A program made the position numbers and the translations under genes. A DNA stretch of 34,271 nt, from the NCBI RefSeq assembly GCF_005893125.1, contig NZ_VCJS01000133.1, positions 1 through 34,271 on the forward strand. Reading direction: 5' to 3'. The notes below the pieces were generated by a model that was not told where the DNA came from, searched no databases, and saw only the letters and a program-made list of their open reading frames with translations. This DNA is from Nonomuraea basaltis. GTDB lineage: Bacteria; Actinomycetota; Actinomycetes; Streptosporangiales; Streptosporangiaceae. Position 1 is the stretch's first letter. Each line of letters opens with the position of its first letter. This document shows, one piece after another, positions 15,445 to 22,891 of the stretch.

Positions 15445-16395
15445 TTGTACGACGTGATCACGATCGGCCGCTGCGGCGTCGACGTCTATCCGCTGCAGAC
15501 CGGCGTCGGACTGGCCGACGTCGAGACCTTCGGCAAGTTCCTCGGCGGCAGCCCCACGAACGTCGCCGTCGCGGCGGCCCGCCACGGCCTGCGCTCCGCG
15601 GTGGTCACCGGCGTGGGGGCAGATCCCTTCGGCGAGTACGTCCGGCGGGCGATCCGCGAATTCGGCGTCGACGACAGGTTCGTGACCACCGTTCCTGAGG
15701 CGCCGACGCCGGTCACGTTCTGCGAGATCTTCCCTCCCGACCACTTCCCGATCTACTTCTACCGCGGCGAGCACCCGCCGGACCTGCGGATCTCCCCGGC
15801 CTTACTGGACCTGGAGGCGATCGGCGACGCGAGCATGTTCTGGTTCTCGCTGACCGGGCTGAGCAAGGAGCCGAGCGCGTCGGCCCACGCCGCCGCCCTG
15901 TCCGCGCGCCGGACCGGCTGGACCGTGTTCGACCTCGACTACCGGCCCGCGCTGTGGGAGTCGCGCGAGGCGGCGCACGCGGCGGCCGGGCAGGCGCTGC
16001 CGTACGCGAACGTCGCGGTCGGCAACCTCGACGAGGTGGAAACCGCCGTCGGCGTCCGTGACCCGGTGTCCGCCGCCGAGGCGCTGCTGGAGGCCGGGGT
16101 ACGGGTCGCGATCGTGAAAATGGGCCCCGAGGGGGTTTTCGCGCGTACCTCTGAGGAGAGCTGTCTGGTCAAGCCGGTGGAGGTGGACGTGGTCAACGGG
16201 ATAGGCGCGGGCGACGCGTTCGGTGGCGCCCTGTGCCTGGGGCTGATGCGCGGCTGGCCGCTGGAGCGCACGGTCCGCTTCGCCAACGCGGCGGGCGCGT
16301 TCGTGGCCGCCCGGCTGGCCTGCGCCGACGCCATGCCCACGACCGCCGAGGTGGAGGACCTGCTCAGCGGCCGGGAGAACGAGGTGCGTCCTTGA
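15445..16395 (+). CDS. iolC: 5-dehydro-2-deoxygluconokinase (IolC), PfkB family
   Basis: A 316-residue ribokinase/PfkB sugar kinase. It opens with YDVITIGRCGVDVYP, carries the GGSPTNVAVAAARHG substrate motif (34-48), and has the PfkB signature NGIGAGDAFGG with catalytic Asp257. The phrase DVYPLQ and the close match to IolC identify it as the kinase that phosphorylates 2-deoxy-5-keto-gluconate in myo-inositol breakdown. The start is TTG, with AGGAGG four bases before. It begins the operon, and its stop overlaps the aldolase start. Length and motifs are complete. Confidence 0.9.
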   Translation: MYDVITIGRCGVDVYPLQTGVGLADVETFGKFLGGSPTNVAVAAARHGLRSAVVTGVGADPFGEYVRRAIREFGVDDRFVTTVPEAPTPVTFCEIFPPDHFPIYFYRGEHPPDLRISPALLDLEAIGDASMFWFSLTGLSKEPSASAHAAALSARRTGWTVFDLDYRPALWESREAAHAAAGQALPYANVAVGNLDEVETAVGVRDPVSAAEALLEAGVRVAIVKMGPEGVFARTSEESCLVKPVEVDVVNGIGAGDAFGGALCLGLMRGWPLERTVRFANAAGAFVAARLACADAMPTTAEVEDLLSGRENEVRP

Positions 16396-17297
16396 GTGAC
16401 ATCACGCTGCCCAGAACCACCGGCTACGAGCGGCTCACCCACATCCGCGCCACCCGGCCCGAGGAGATCGCCGAGGCCGCGGCCCGGCGGCAGCGCCGCG
16501 GCCTGCCCGGCCAGGGCGAGCGGCTGCTGATCATCGCCGCCGACCACCCGGCGCGTGGCGCCCTGGCCGTACGCGACCGCCCGCTGGCCATGGCGAGCCG
16601 GGCCGACCTGCTCGACCGCCTCCAGACGGCGCTGTCCAGGCCCGGCGTGGACGGCATCCTGGCCTCCCCCGACGTGCTGGAGGACCTGCTGCTCCTGGGG
16701 GCGCTGGAGGGCAAGCTGGCCTTCGGCTCCATGAACCGGGGCGGCCTGCAAGGCTCGGTGTTCGAGCTGGACGACCGCTTCACCGGCTTCGACGCGGCCT
16801 CGATCGACTCGATGCGCCTGGACGGCGGCAAGATGTTGTGCCGCATCGACCCGGGCGACCACGCGACCGTGACCACCCTGGAGTCCTGCGCCCATGCGGT
16901 GACGGACCTGGCCAGGCGGCGGCTGGTGGCCATGCTGGAGCCGTTCTGGTCGCTGCGTTCGGAGTCGGGGGCCCTGCGCAACGACCTGTCGCCCGAGGCC
17001 GTGATCCGGTCGATCAGCATCGCCCAGGCCCTCGGTGTGACCTCGGCCTACACCTGGCTCAAGATCCCCGCCGTGGCGGAGATGGAGCGGGTGATGGCCG
17101 CCACCACGCTGCCCGTCCTGCTCCTCGGAGGTGACCCGCCGGACATCGACGTCGCCTACGCCGACTGGGACCGCGCGCTGCGCCTGCCTGGGGTGCGTGG
17201 ACTCGTCGTCGGCCGCGCCCTGCTCTACCCGCCGGACGATGACGTGGCGGCCGCGGTGGACGGGGCCGCGGCCCTGGTTCGGGAGGCCCGCGCATGA
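16392..17297 (+). CDS. Cgl0158-family TIM-barrel aldolase
   Basis: A 301-residue protein resembling the Cgl0158 (beta/alpha)8 aldolase group, which sits beside iolC in many actinobacteria and is related to class I aldolases. Features include IIAADHPARGAL near residue 55, DGILASPDVLEDLLLLGAL, and ARRRLVAMLEPFWS followed by TSAYTWLKIP, where the Lys is a plausible Schiff-base residue. It likely cleaves the IolC product 2-deoxy-5-keto-gluconate 6-phosphate to dihydroxyacetone phosphate and malonic semialdehyde (the IolJ step). The start is a TTG in a TTGA overlap with the iolC stop, with AGGTG upstream. Its stop overlaps iolB by four bases. The reaction is by analogy with the pathway, not seen. 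Confidence 0.8.
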   Translation: MSDITLPRTTGYERLTHIRATRPEEIAEAAARRQRRGLPGQGERLLIIAADHPARGALAVRDRPLAMASRADLLDRLQTALSRPGVDGILASPDVLEDLLLLGALEGKLAFGSMNRGGLQGSVFELDDRFTGFDAASIDSMRLDGGKMLCRIDPGDHATVTTLESCAHAVTDLARRRLVAMLEPFWSLRSESGALRNDLSPEAVIRSISIAQALGVTSAYTWLKIPAVAEMERVMAATTLPVLLLGGDPPDIDVAYADWDRALRLPGVRGLVVGRALLYPPDDDVAAAVDGAAALVREARA

Positions 17298-18133
17298 CCT
17301 ACCTTCCGTACGGCAAGACCGCCAATGCCCCCTGGTCGGTGGAGATCACCCCGTCCCTGGCCGGATGGACCTACTCCGGCCTGCGGATCGTGGACCTGAC
17401 GGCCGCCCCGGTGTCGTTCGGCACGGGCGAGGAGGAGCTGCTCGTCCTCCCGCTGGCGGGCTCCTGCACGGTCACCACCCCAGCCGAGACGTTCGTGCTG
17501 GCGGGGCGTGCCTCGGTCTTCGACGGCCCCTCCGATTTCGCCTATATCCCGATTTCTACGGACGTGACCCTGCAGGGCGCCGGACGGATCGCGCTGCCCT
17601 CGGCCCGCGCCACCGAAATCCGACCACCCCGCTACGTCGCCGCCGCCGAGGTCCCGGTCGAGATCCGCGGCGCCGGCCAGGCCAGCCGCCAGGTGAACAA
17701 CTTCTGCGCCCCCGGTGTCTTCGACTGCCACAAGCTCATGGCCGTCGAGGTCCTCACCCCGGCCGGAAACTGGTCGTCGTACCCGCCCCACAAGCACGAC
17801 ACCCCCAACCCGGGCGAGGCCGTGCTCGAGGAGATCTACTATTTCGAGGTCGCCGGCCAGGGCCTCGGCTACCAGCGCGTCTACTCCTCCGAACGCGGCC
17901 ACATCGACACCCTCGCTGAGGTCTCCTCGGGCGACGTGGTCCTGGTCCCGTACGGCTACCACGGCCCCTCCATGGCCGCTCCCGGCTACGACCTCTACTA
18001 CCTGAACGTCCTGGCAGGCCCAGCGGAGCAGCGTTCGATGGCGTTCTGCGACGACCCCCGGCACGCCTGGATCCGCTCCTCCTGGGACGACCAGCTCATC
18101 GACCCCAGACTGCCGTTCGGGAGGACTCCATGA
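17294..18133 (+). CDS. iolB: 5-deoxy-glucuronate isomerase (IolB)
   Basis: A 279-residue bicupin protein. The metal-binding centre PPHKHD (His166, His168) followed by EEIYYF is the IolB signature, and GYQRVYSSERGHIDTLAEV and VPYGYHGPSMAAPGYDLYYLNVLAG segments match the family. It isomerises 5-deoxy-glucuronate to 2-deoxy-5-keto-gluconate, the substrate of IolC. The ATG start overlaps the aldolase stop by four bases, and its own stop overlaps iolD likewise. Length matches IolB and nothing is broken. Confidence 0.92.
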   Translation: MTYLPYGKTANAPWSVEITPSLAGWTYSGLRIVDLTAAPVSFGTGEEELLVLPLAGSCTVTTPAETFVLAGRASVFDGPSDFAYIPISTDVTLQGAGRIALPSARATEIRPPRYVAAAEVPVEIRGAGQASRQVNNFCAPGVFDCHKLMAVEVLTPAGNWSSYPPHKHDTPNPGEAVLEEIYYFEVAGQGLGYQRVYSSERGHIDTLAEVSSGDVVLVPYGYHGPSMAAPGYDLYYLNVLAGPAEQRSMAFCDDPRHAWIRSSWDDQLIDPRLPFGRTP

Positions 18134-19983
18134 CCCGGTTGACCGTCGCACAGGCCATCGTGTGCTTCCTCGCCTGCCAGTGGAGCGAGCGCGACGGCGT
18201 GGAGCGCAGGTTCTTCGGCGGCTGCACGGGCATCTTCGGCCACGGCAACGTCGCCGGTCTCGGCCAGGCGCTGGCCACGACGGCTGAGGACCTGCCCTAC
18301 CACTTGAGCCGCAACGAGCAGGCCATGGTCCACACGGCCGCCGCGTACGCCCGGGCGAGCAACCGGCTGGCCACGCTGGCCTGCACCACCTCGATCGGCC
18401 CCGGCGCCACCAACATGATCACCGGCGCGGCGGGCGCGACGATCAACCGCCTGCCCGTGCTCCTGCTCCCCGGCGACATCTTCTCCACCCGCGTGGCCGG
18501 CCCGGTGCTCCAGGAGCTCGAAGACCAGCGCTCGTACGACATCTCGGTCAACGACTGCTTCAAGCCGGTCTCCCGCTACTGGGACCGGATCAACCGCCCC
18601 GAGCAACTGCCGTCCGCGCTGCTGGCGGCCATGCGGGTGCTCACCGACCCGGCCGAGACCGGCGCGGTGACGCTGGCGCTGCCGCAGGACGTGCAGGCGG
18701 AGGCGTACGACTGGCCGGACGAGCTGTTCGCCCGCCGCCTGTGGCACATCCCGCGGCCGCGACCCGAGCGGGCCGCCCTCGCCCGGGCCGCCGAGCAGAT
18801 CAAATCGGCCGTACGCCCGCTGATCGTCGCGGGTGGCGGGACGATCTACAGCGAGGCCACCGATCAGCTACGGATCTTCGCCGAGACGTACGGCATCCCG
18901 GTGGCCGAGACGCAGGCCGGCAAGGGCGCGCTCCCGTACGGGCACCCGCTCGCCGTGGGCGCGATCGGCGCCACCGGCACCACGGCGGCCAACGCGCTGG
19001 CCCGCGAGGCCGACGTGATCATCGGCGTCGGCACCCGGTACAGCGACTTCACCACGGCGTCGAGAAGCATCTTCGCCCCGGACGCCGCCTTCGTGAACCT
19101 CAACGTCACCGGCTTCGACGCGGCCAAGCTGTCCGGCCTGCAGCTGGTCGGCGACGCCCGCGAGGGCCTGGCGGACCTGGCCGGGGCGTGCGCGGGCTGG
19201 AGCGCCCCGGCCGCCCACCGCGACCGGGCCGCCGAGCTGACGCGGGCGTGGGACGCGGCCGTGGACGCGGCGTACGCGCTGGAGGGCGTGCCGCTGCCGC
19301 AGTCCGCGGTGATCGGCGCGGTCAACGCGGCCGCGGGCGACGACGGCGTGGTGGTGTGCGCGGCCGGATCGATGCCCGGCGACCTGCACAAGCTCTGGCG
19401 GCCGAGCGGCCCGGGCAGCTACCACGTCGAGTACGGCTACTCGTGCATGGGCTACGAGATCGCCGGCGGGCTGGGCGTCAAGATGGCGGCCCCGGAGCGC
19501 GAGGTGTTCGTGCTGGTGGGCGACGGCTCGTACCTGATGATGGCCCAGGAGCTGGTCACGGCCATCTCCGAGGGCATCAAGCTGGTCGTCGTGCTGGTGG
19601 ACAACTCCGGCTTCGCCTCGATCGGCCGCCTGTCGGAGGGCGTCGGCGCGCAGCGGCTCGGCACCTCGTACGCCTACCGCGGCGGCGGCCGCTTCGACGG
19701 CGGCCCGCTCCCGGTGGACCTGGCCGCGAACGCCGCCAGCCTCGGCGCGTCCGTGCTGCGCCCGGAGTCGGTCACCGACCTGCGCAAGGCCCTCGACACG
19801 GCCCGCTCCGCGACGGAGACGACGGTCATCTACGTCCGCACCGACCCCATGACGGACGACGCGCCCTCCTCCGGGGCGTGGTGGGACGTGCCCGTCGCGC
19901 AGGTGGGCACGCCGAACGCCATGCGGGAGGCGTACGAGGCGAACAAGCGCTCCCAGCGCCCGCACCTGGCACCGCCCGGCTGA
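18130..19983 (+). CDS. iolD: 3D-trihydroxycyclohexane-1,2-dione hydrolase (IolD)
   Basis: A 617-residue thiamine diphosphate enzyme. The N-terminal pyrimidine-binding domain carries the catalytic Glu63 in SRNEQAMVHTA, and the C-terminal domain carries the cofactor motif GDGSYLMM (near residue 464) and LVDNSGF. The FFGGCTGIFGHGNVAGLG region near residue 28 is characteristic of IolD. It opens the cyclohexanedione ring made by IolE to give 5-deoxy-glucuronate. The ATG overlaps the iolB stop. It is the last gene of the plus operon and is followed by hairpins that fit a terminator. Family and function are firm. Confidence 0.93.
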   Translation: MTRLTVAQAIVCFLACQWSERDGVERRFFGGCTGIFGHGNVAGLGQALATTAEDLPYHLSRNEQAMVHTAAAYARASNRLATLACTTSIGPGATNMITGAAGATINRLPVLLLPGDIFSTRVAGPVLQELEDQRSYDISVNDCFKPVSRYWDRINRPEQLPSALLAAMRVLTDPAETGAVTLALPQDVQAEAYDWPDELFARRLWHIPRPRPERAALARAAEQIKSAVRPLIVAGGGTIYSEATDQLRIFAETYGIPVAETQAGKGALPYGHPLAVGAIGATGTTAANALAREADVIIGVGTRYSDFTTASRSIFAPDAAFVNLNVTGFDAAKLSGLQLVGDAREGLADLAGACAGWSAPAAHRDRAAELTRAWDAAVDAAYALEGVPLPQSAVIGAVNAAAGDDGVVVCAAGSMPGDLHKLWRPSGPGSYHVEYGYSCMGYEIAGGLGVKMAAPEREVFVLVGDGSYLMMAQELVTAISEGIKLVVVLVDNSGFASIGRLSEGVGAQRLGTSYAYRGGGRFDGGPLPVDLAANAASLGASVLRPESVTDLRKALDTARSATETTVIYVRTDPMTDDAPSSGAWWDVPVAQVGTPNAMREAYEANKRSQRPHLAPPG

Positions 19984-19999
19984 GCGTCGGCCGGTCGCC

Positions 20000-20032
20000 T
20001 GGGGCCCGCGCCCCATGGCCACGACGGTCGTG
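20000..20032 (+). terminator. Hairpin pair after iolD
   Basis: TGGGGC-CCGC-GCCCCA is a perfect six-base stem 16 bases after the iolD stop, and CACGA-CGG-TCGTG follows five bases later. No T run is present, as is common in actinomycetes. It probably ends the inositol operon before the HAD gene. Confidence 0.45.
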
Positions 20033-20114
20033 CCGCCCCAGCTGTCCCGCAGCACCTTGGACACCGTTTCGAGATCTCGGGGCTCGATAGGACTACAGAG
20101 AGCGTCATGAGCAG

Positions 20115-20127
20115 CATTATGTGACTT
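20115..20127 (+). promoter_or_regulatory. Candidate leaderless promoter of the HAD gene
   Basis: CATTAT lies seven bases before the ATG, and ACTACA lies 17 bases further upstream. No Shine-Dalgarno sequence is visible, so transcription probably starts at or next to the ATG. A CGAGATCTCG palindrome lies at 20070-20079 upstream. Confidence 0.35.
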
Positions 20128-20775
20128 ATGCGATGGGTAACGTTCGACTGCTTCGGAACACTTGTCGACTGGCGGCACGGCATCCTCACCAGTGCCGACC
20201 TGATCGCGCCCGGACAGGGCGCGCGACTGCTGGAGGCGTACAGCCGGCACGAGCACGCCGTGCAGGCCGAGTCGCCCGGGATGCGCTACCGCCATGTCCT
20301 GGCCGAGACGCTGCGCAGGGCCTGCGCCGAGGAGAAGGTGGAGCTGAGCGCGGACGACGCCACGGTGCTGGCCGCGACGCTCCCGTACTGGCCGGTGTTC
20401 CCCGAGGTCGGCGCCGAGCTCTCGGCGCTGCGCGCGGCAGGCTGGAACCTGGCGCTGCTCACCAACTGCGACCGCGACCTCATCGGGGAGACGCAGCGGC
20501 GGCTGCCCGTGCGGTTCCAGGCGGTGGTGACCTCAGAGGACGCCGGGGCGTACAAGCCGGCCAACGCGCACTTCGAGGTGTTCAGGCGGGCGCACGAGCC
20601 GGCGGCCTGGGTGCACGTGGCGCAGAGCTACTTCCACGACATGCTGCCCGCGCACCGGCTCGGTATCCGCCGGGTGTGGATCAACCGGCTGGGCGAGCGT
20701 CCCGACGACGAGACGATCATTCAGAAGGCCCTGCCCGACCTGCACGGCCTGCTCACGGCCGTACAGGACGGTTAG
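20128..20775 (+). CDS. HAD-superfamily hydrolase, haloacid dehalogenase type
   Basis: A 215-residue cytosolic HAD protein. Motif I is FDCFGTLVDW, with nucleophile Asp7 and Phe9 where phosphatases have the second Asp, as in L-2-haloacid dehalogenases. Motif II is LLTNCD (Thr112), motif III is AYKP (Lys143) and motif IV is SYFHDM (Asp171). The cap domain at 17-90 is helical. Natural substrate is unknown; related proteins act on haloacids or small phosphorylated compounds. The gene follows iolD by 144 bases and is separated by a hairpin, so it is probably independent. Confidence 0.82.
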   Translation: MRWVTFDCFGTLVDWRHGILTSADLIAPGQGARLLEAYSRHEHAVQAESPGMRYRHVLAETLRRACAEEKVELSADDATVLAATLPYWPVFPEVGAELSALRAAGWNLALLTNCDRDLIGETQRRLPVRFQAVVTSEDAGAYKPANAHFEVFRRAHEPAAWVHVAQSYFHDMLPAHRLGIRRVWINRLGERPDDETIIQKALPDLHGLLTAVQDG

Positions 20776-20796
20776 CCGCGCCGCCTCGGCCGGGCG

Positions 20797-20831
20797 GGAC
20801 GGATCGGGATGCGCGCCGGCGCGCGCCGTCC
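20797..20831. terminator. Bidirectional hairpin between convergent genes
   Basis: GGACGG and CCGTCC flank an inner GCGCGCCGGCGCGC palindrome (20811-20824). It lies in the 63-base gap between the convergent HAD and DivIVA-repeat genes, the expected place for a shared terminator. No T run is seen. Confidence 0.45.
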
Positions 20832-20838
20832 GGAATGG

Positions 20839-21387
20839 CTACACGCGCTGCTCCAGCACCTCCGTGATGCCCGCCAGGAACGAGTCCACATCCGTGATCA
20901 GATAGCCGGGCCTGAACAGCACGGTCGAGAACTTCGCCTCCCGTACCTCCTTCGCCGTCACGGGAAACTCGGTCGTGCCGCGCAACGTGGCCACGATCCG
21001 ATCGAGGAAGGCATCGACCTCGTCCTCGTTGTAGCCGGTGCCCATGCGGCCCGGACGGAAGGCCACCCGTTCGACGCGGGCGGCCTGGGTCTCGAACCAC
21101 TCCTCACGCAGCATCTCGCCGGTGGGCTCGGCCATGGCCAGCCGTATGGGCCGCTTGGCCTGGGTCTCCAGCGCCACCACGAACGCTTCGAGGGCGAAGT
21201 CGACCGCGGTCTCCTGGTAGCCGCCGCGCTTGGCGCGAAAGGTCGCCGTACGCACCTCGTCGGCGGTGACGGGGTCCAAGCTGTGCGGGCCCCTTCCTAA
21301 GGTGGCTTCGATGCGGCCGATCAAGGCATCGACTTCCACGGGGTCATAGCCTGAACGCACACCCATGACGCGCGGAAAGCGGTTCAA
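20839..21387 (-). CDS. DivIVA-type repeat protein
   Basis: A 182-residue protein made of four short units of the DivIVA N-terminal type: an aromatic or Phe-Arg start, then GY followed by a V(D/E)-aliphatic turn and a helix. The GY pairs are at 13-14, 56-57, 118-119 and 161-162, and unit 1 (GYDPVEVDAL) and unit 3 (GYNEDEVDAF) are closest to the consensus. There is no long coiled coil as in true DivIVA/Wag31, so it may bind membranes or polar proteins through several weak contacts. The start is TTG because GAGGAG lies seven bases before it; the downstream ATG has no ribosome site. It is divergent from the ABC pair. Cellular role is unknown. Confidence 0.75.
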   Translation of the reverse strand: MNRFPRVMGVRSGYDPVEVDALIGRIEATLGRGPHSLDPVTADEVRTATFRAKRGGYQETAVDFALEAFVVALETQAKRPIRLAMAEPTGEMLREEWFETQAARVERVAFRPGRMGTGYNEDEVDAFLDRIVATLRGTTEFPVTAKEVREAKFSTVLFRPGYLITDVDSFLAGITEVLEQRV

Positions 21388-21461
21388 GCTGATACTCCTC
21401 TTGAATCGTGCTGGGGTACCCCCCATTGTGAGGCTCTTTATCGCGGCTATGCGACCCGACA

Positions 21462-21478
21462 TATACCGTTACACCACC
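21462..21478 (+). promoter_or_regulatory. Candidate near-leaderless promoter of the ABC pair
   Basis: TATACC begins 17 bases before the ATG and has 11 bases between it and the start. No Shine-Dalgarno sequence precedes the start, so a leaderless or very short-leader mRNA is likely. The -35 is not clear. Confidence 0.3.
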
Positions 21479-22225
21479 ATGCATCTGTCCAAGGTCTCTT
21501 TCCGCTACCGAAGGGGTGACCGTTTCGTCATCCAGGACGCCGACGCGCGTCTCGCTCCCGGCGACGTGATCGAAATGACGGGTGTCAACGGGGCCGGCAA
21601 ATCGACTCTCCTGCGCCTCCTGGCGGGGCTCGCCGCGCCGACGACGGGCACGATCACCGGCCGTCCCGAGGTCGTCGGGTTCGCGCCCGACCGATTTCCC
21701 ACCGGCCAGCCGTTCACGGTCACGGCCTACCTGCGTCACATGTCCCGCGTACGCGGCGGCGCCCGCTGGGAGCCGTGGGCCGAGCGCCTGACCATGAGCC
21801 ACCTCCTGGCCCTGCCGCTGGGCGAGCTGTCGAAGGGCAGCGCGCACAAGGTCGGCCTGGTCCAGGCGCTGATGGCCGAGCCTGGGCTGCTGATCCTCGA
21901 CGAGCCGTTCGCCGGTCTCGACGCCGGCACGCGGGAGGCACTGCCCTCGATCGCCGCCGAGGTCGCGGCTCGCGGCGGCATCGTCATCGCCAGCGACCAT
22001 CAGGGCGGCCTGCGCGCCTTACCCGCCGCCCGCCACTGGTCGGTGCTCGACGGCCGCCTCAAGGAGGGCACCGCGAACCCCGCGCCTACCTCTGGCCCGC
22101 ATCCCACCGGTGCGTCCGGGGTGGCGACCGTTGCCGTCACCGTGCCCGCCGAAGAGCTCCACCGCTTCCTCGCCAGGATGCGCGGCGATGGCTATCGGGC
22201 CCGCGAGATCGAGGAGATCGGATGA
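21479..22225 (+). CDS. ABC transporter ATP-binding protein
   Basis: A 248-residue ATPase. Walker A is GVNGAGKST (35-43) and Walker B is LLILDEP (137-143), with a D-loop FAGLD. The signature is LSKGSAHKV (117 on), which departs from LSGGQ in the manner of some bacterial exporters of the CcmA or multidrug kind. The switch His is in VIASDHQGG. The last 40 residues hold a flexible Pro/Gly/Thr stretch then a small EELHRFLARMRGDGY tail. It pairs with the membrane protein that follows in an ATGA overlap. The substrate is unknown. The ATG was chosen because the protein begins exactly with the first strand of the ATPase fold; a longer frame exists but would lie antisense to the DivIVA-repeat gene. Confidence 0.85.
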   Translation: MHLSKVSFRYRRGDRFVIQDADARLAPGDVIEMTGVNGAGKSTLLRLLAGLAAPTTGTITGRPEVVGFAPDRFPTGQPFTVTAYLRHMSRVRGGARWEPWAERLTMSHLLALPLGELSKGSAHKVGLVQALMAEPGLLILDEPFAGLDAGTREALPSIAAEVAARGGIVIASDHQGGLRALPAARHWSVLDGRLKEGTANPAPTSGPHPTGASGVATVAVTVPAEELHRFLARMRGDGYRAREIEEIG

Positions 22226-22890
22226 TCGCCCTGGCCGCGTTCCGGCTGACCGCCTACGTTCGCTCGCACCGCGTGTACCAGGCGCTCCTCCTCGCCCTGG
22301 CCATGCTGGCGATCGTCTACGGCAGCCGCGCCCCGCGCGGTGAGGAGGCCGCCGTGCTCGCGGACGGCGCCGTACTGATCATCCCCATCCTGGCCTGGGC
22401 CGCGAGGAGCCTCCTCGACACCGAGCCCGACCGGCAGCGCGAGATGTCCGCCGTCCAGGTGGGCGGCCGGGGCAGGGAAGTGGCCGCGGGCCTGGTGGCG
22501 GCGTTCGCGGCGTGTGCCGCGCTGGCGGCGCTCGGCCTGGGCTGGGCCCTGCTGCTCGGCGTCAGCGCGTCCCCATCGTCCGGGGTGCTGGCCGCCGTCG
22601 TCCTCCTGTACGGCCTGGCGGCGCTGACGGGAACCGCGCTCGGCGCGCTCACCAGCCGCGCCGTCCTGCGTTCCCCGGCCATCTCGATCATGGCCCTGGT
22701 CTTCGGTTTCCTGGCGATGCTGCTGCTCAGCGCGTCGTCCGTGTGCTGGCTCACCGTCCCGCTCATCGCCTGGATGCGGGCCGCGAACGACGGCCACCTG
22801 GCGGACCGGCTCCCCGAGCTCGCCGCCGTCTCCCTCGTCTGGTGCCTGATCGCCCTCGCGTTCTACGCCCGGCGGCGCCTCAGGAGGTGA
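22222..22890 (+). CDS. ABC transporter membrane subunit
   Basis: A 222-residue membrane protein with about six hydrophobic segments. It begins MIALAAFRLTAYVRSHRVYQALLL, as do ABC-2-like permeases, and has an Arg-rich C-terminus. It is coupled to the ATPase gene by a four-base overlap. The pair resembles short exporter modules of actinomycetes. The cargo cannot be read. The stop is one base from the stop of convergent rlmN. Confidence 0.7.
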   Translation: MIALAAFRLTAYVRSHRVYQALLLALAMLAIVYGSRAPRGEEAAVLADGAVLIIPILAWAARSLLDTEPDRQREMSAVQVGGRGREVAAGLVAAFAACAALAALGLGWALLLGVSASPSSGVLAAVVLLYGLAALTGTALGALTSRAVLRSPAISIMALVFGFLAMLLLSASSVCWLTVPLIAWMRAANDGHLADRLPELAAVSLVWCLIALAFYARRRLRR

Positions 22891-22891
22891 C

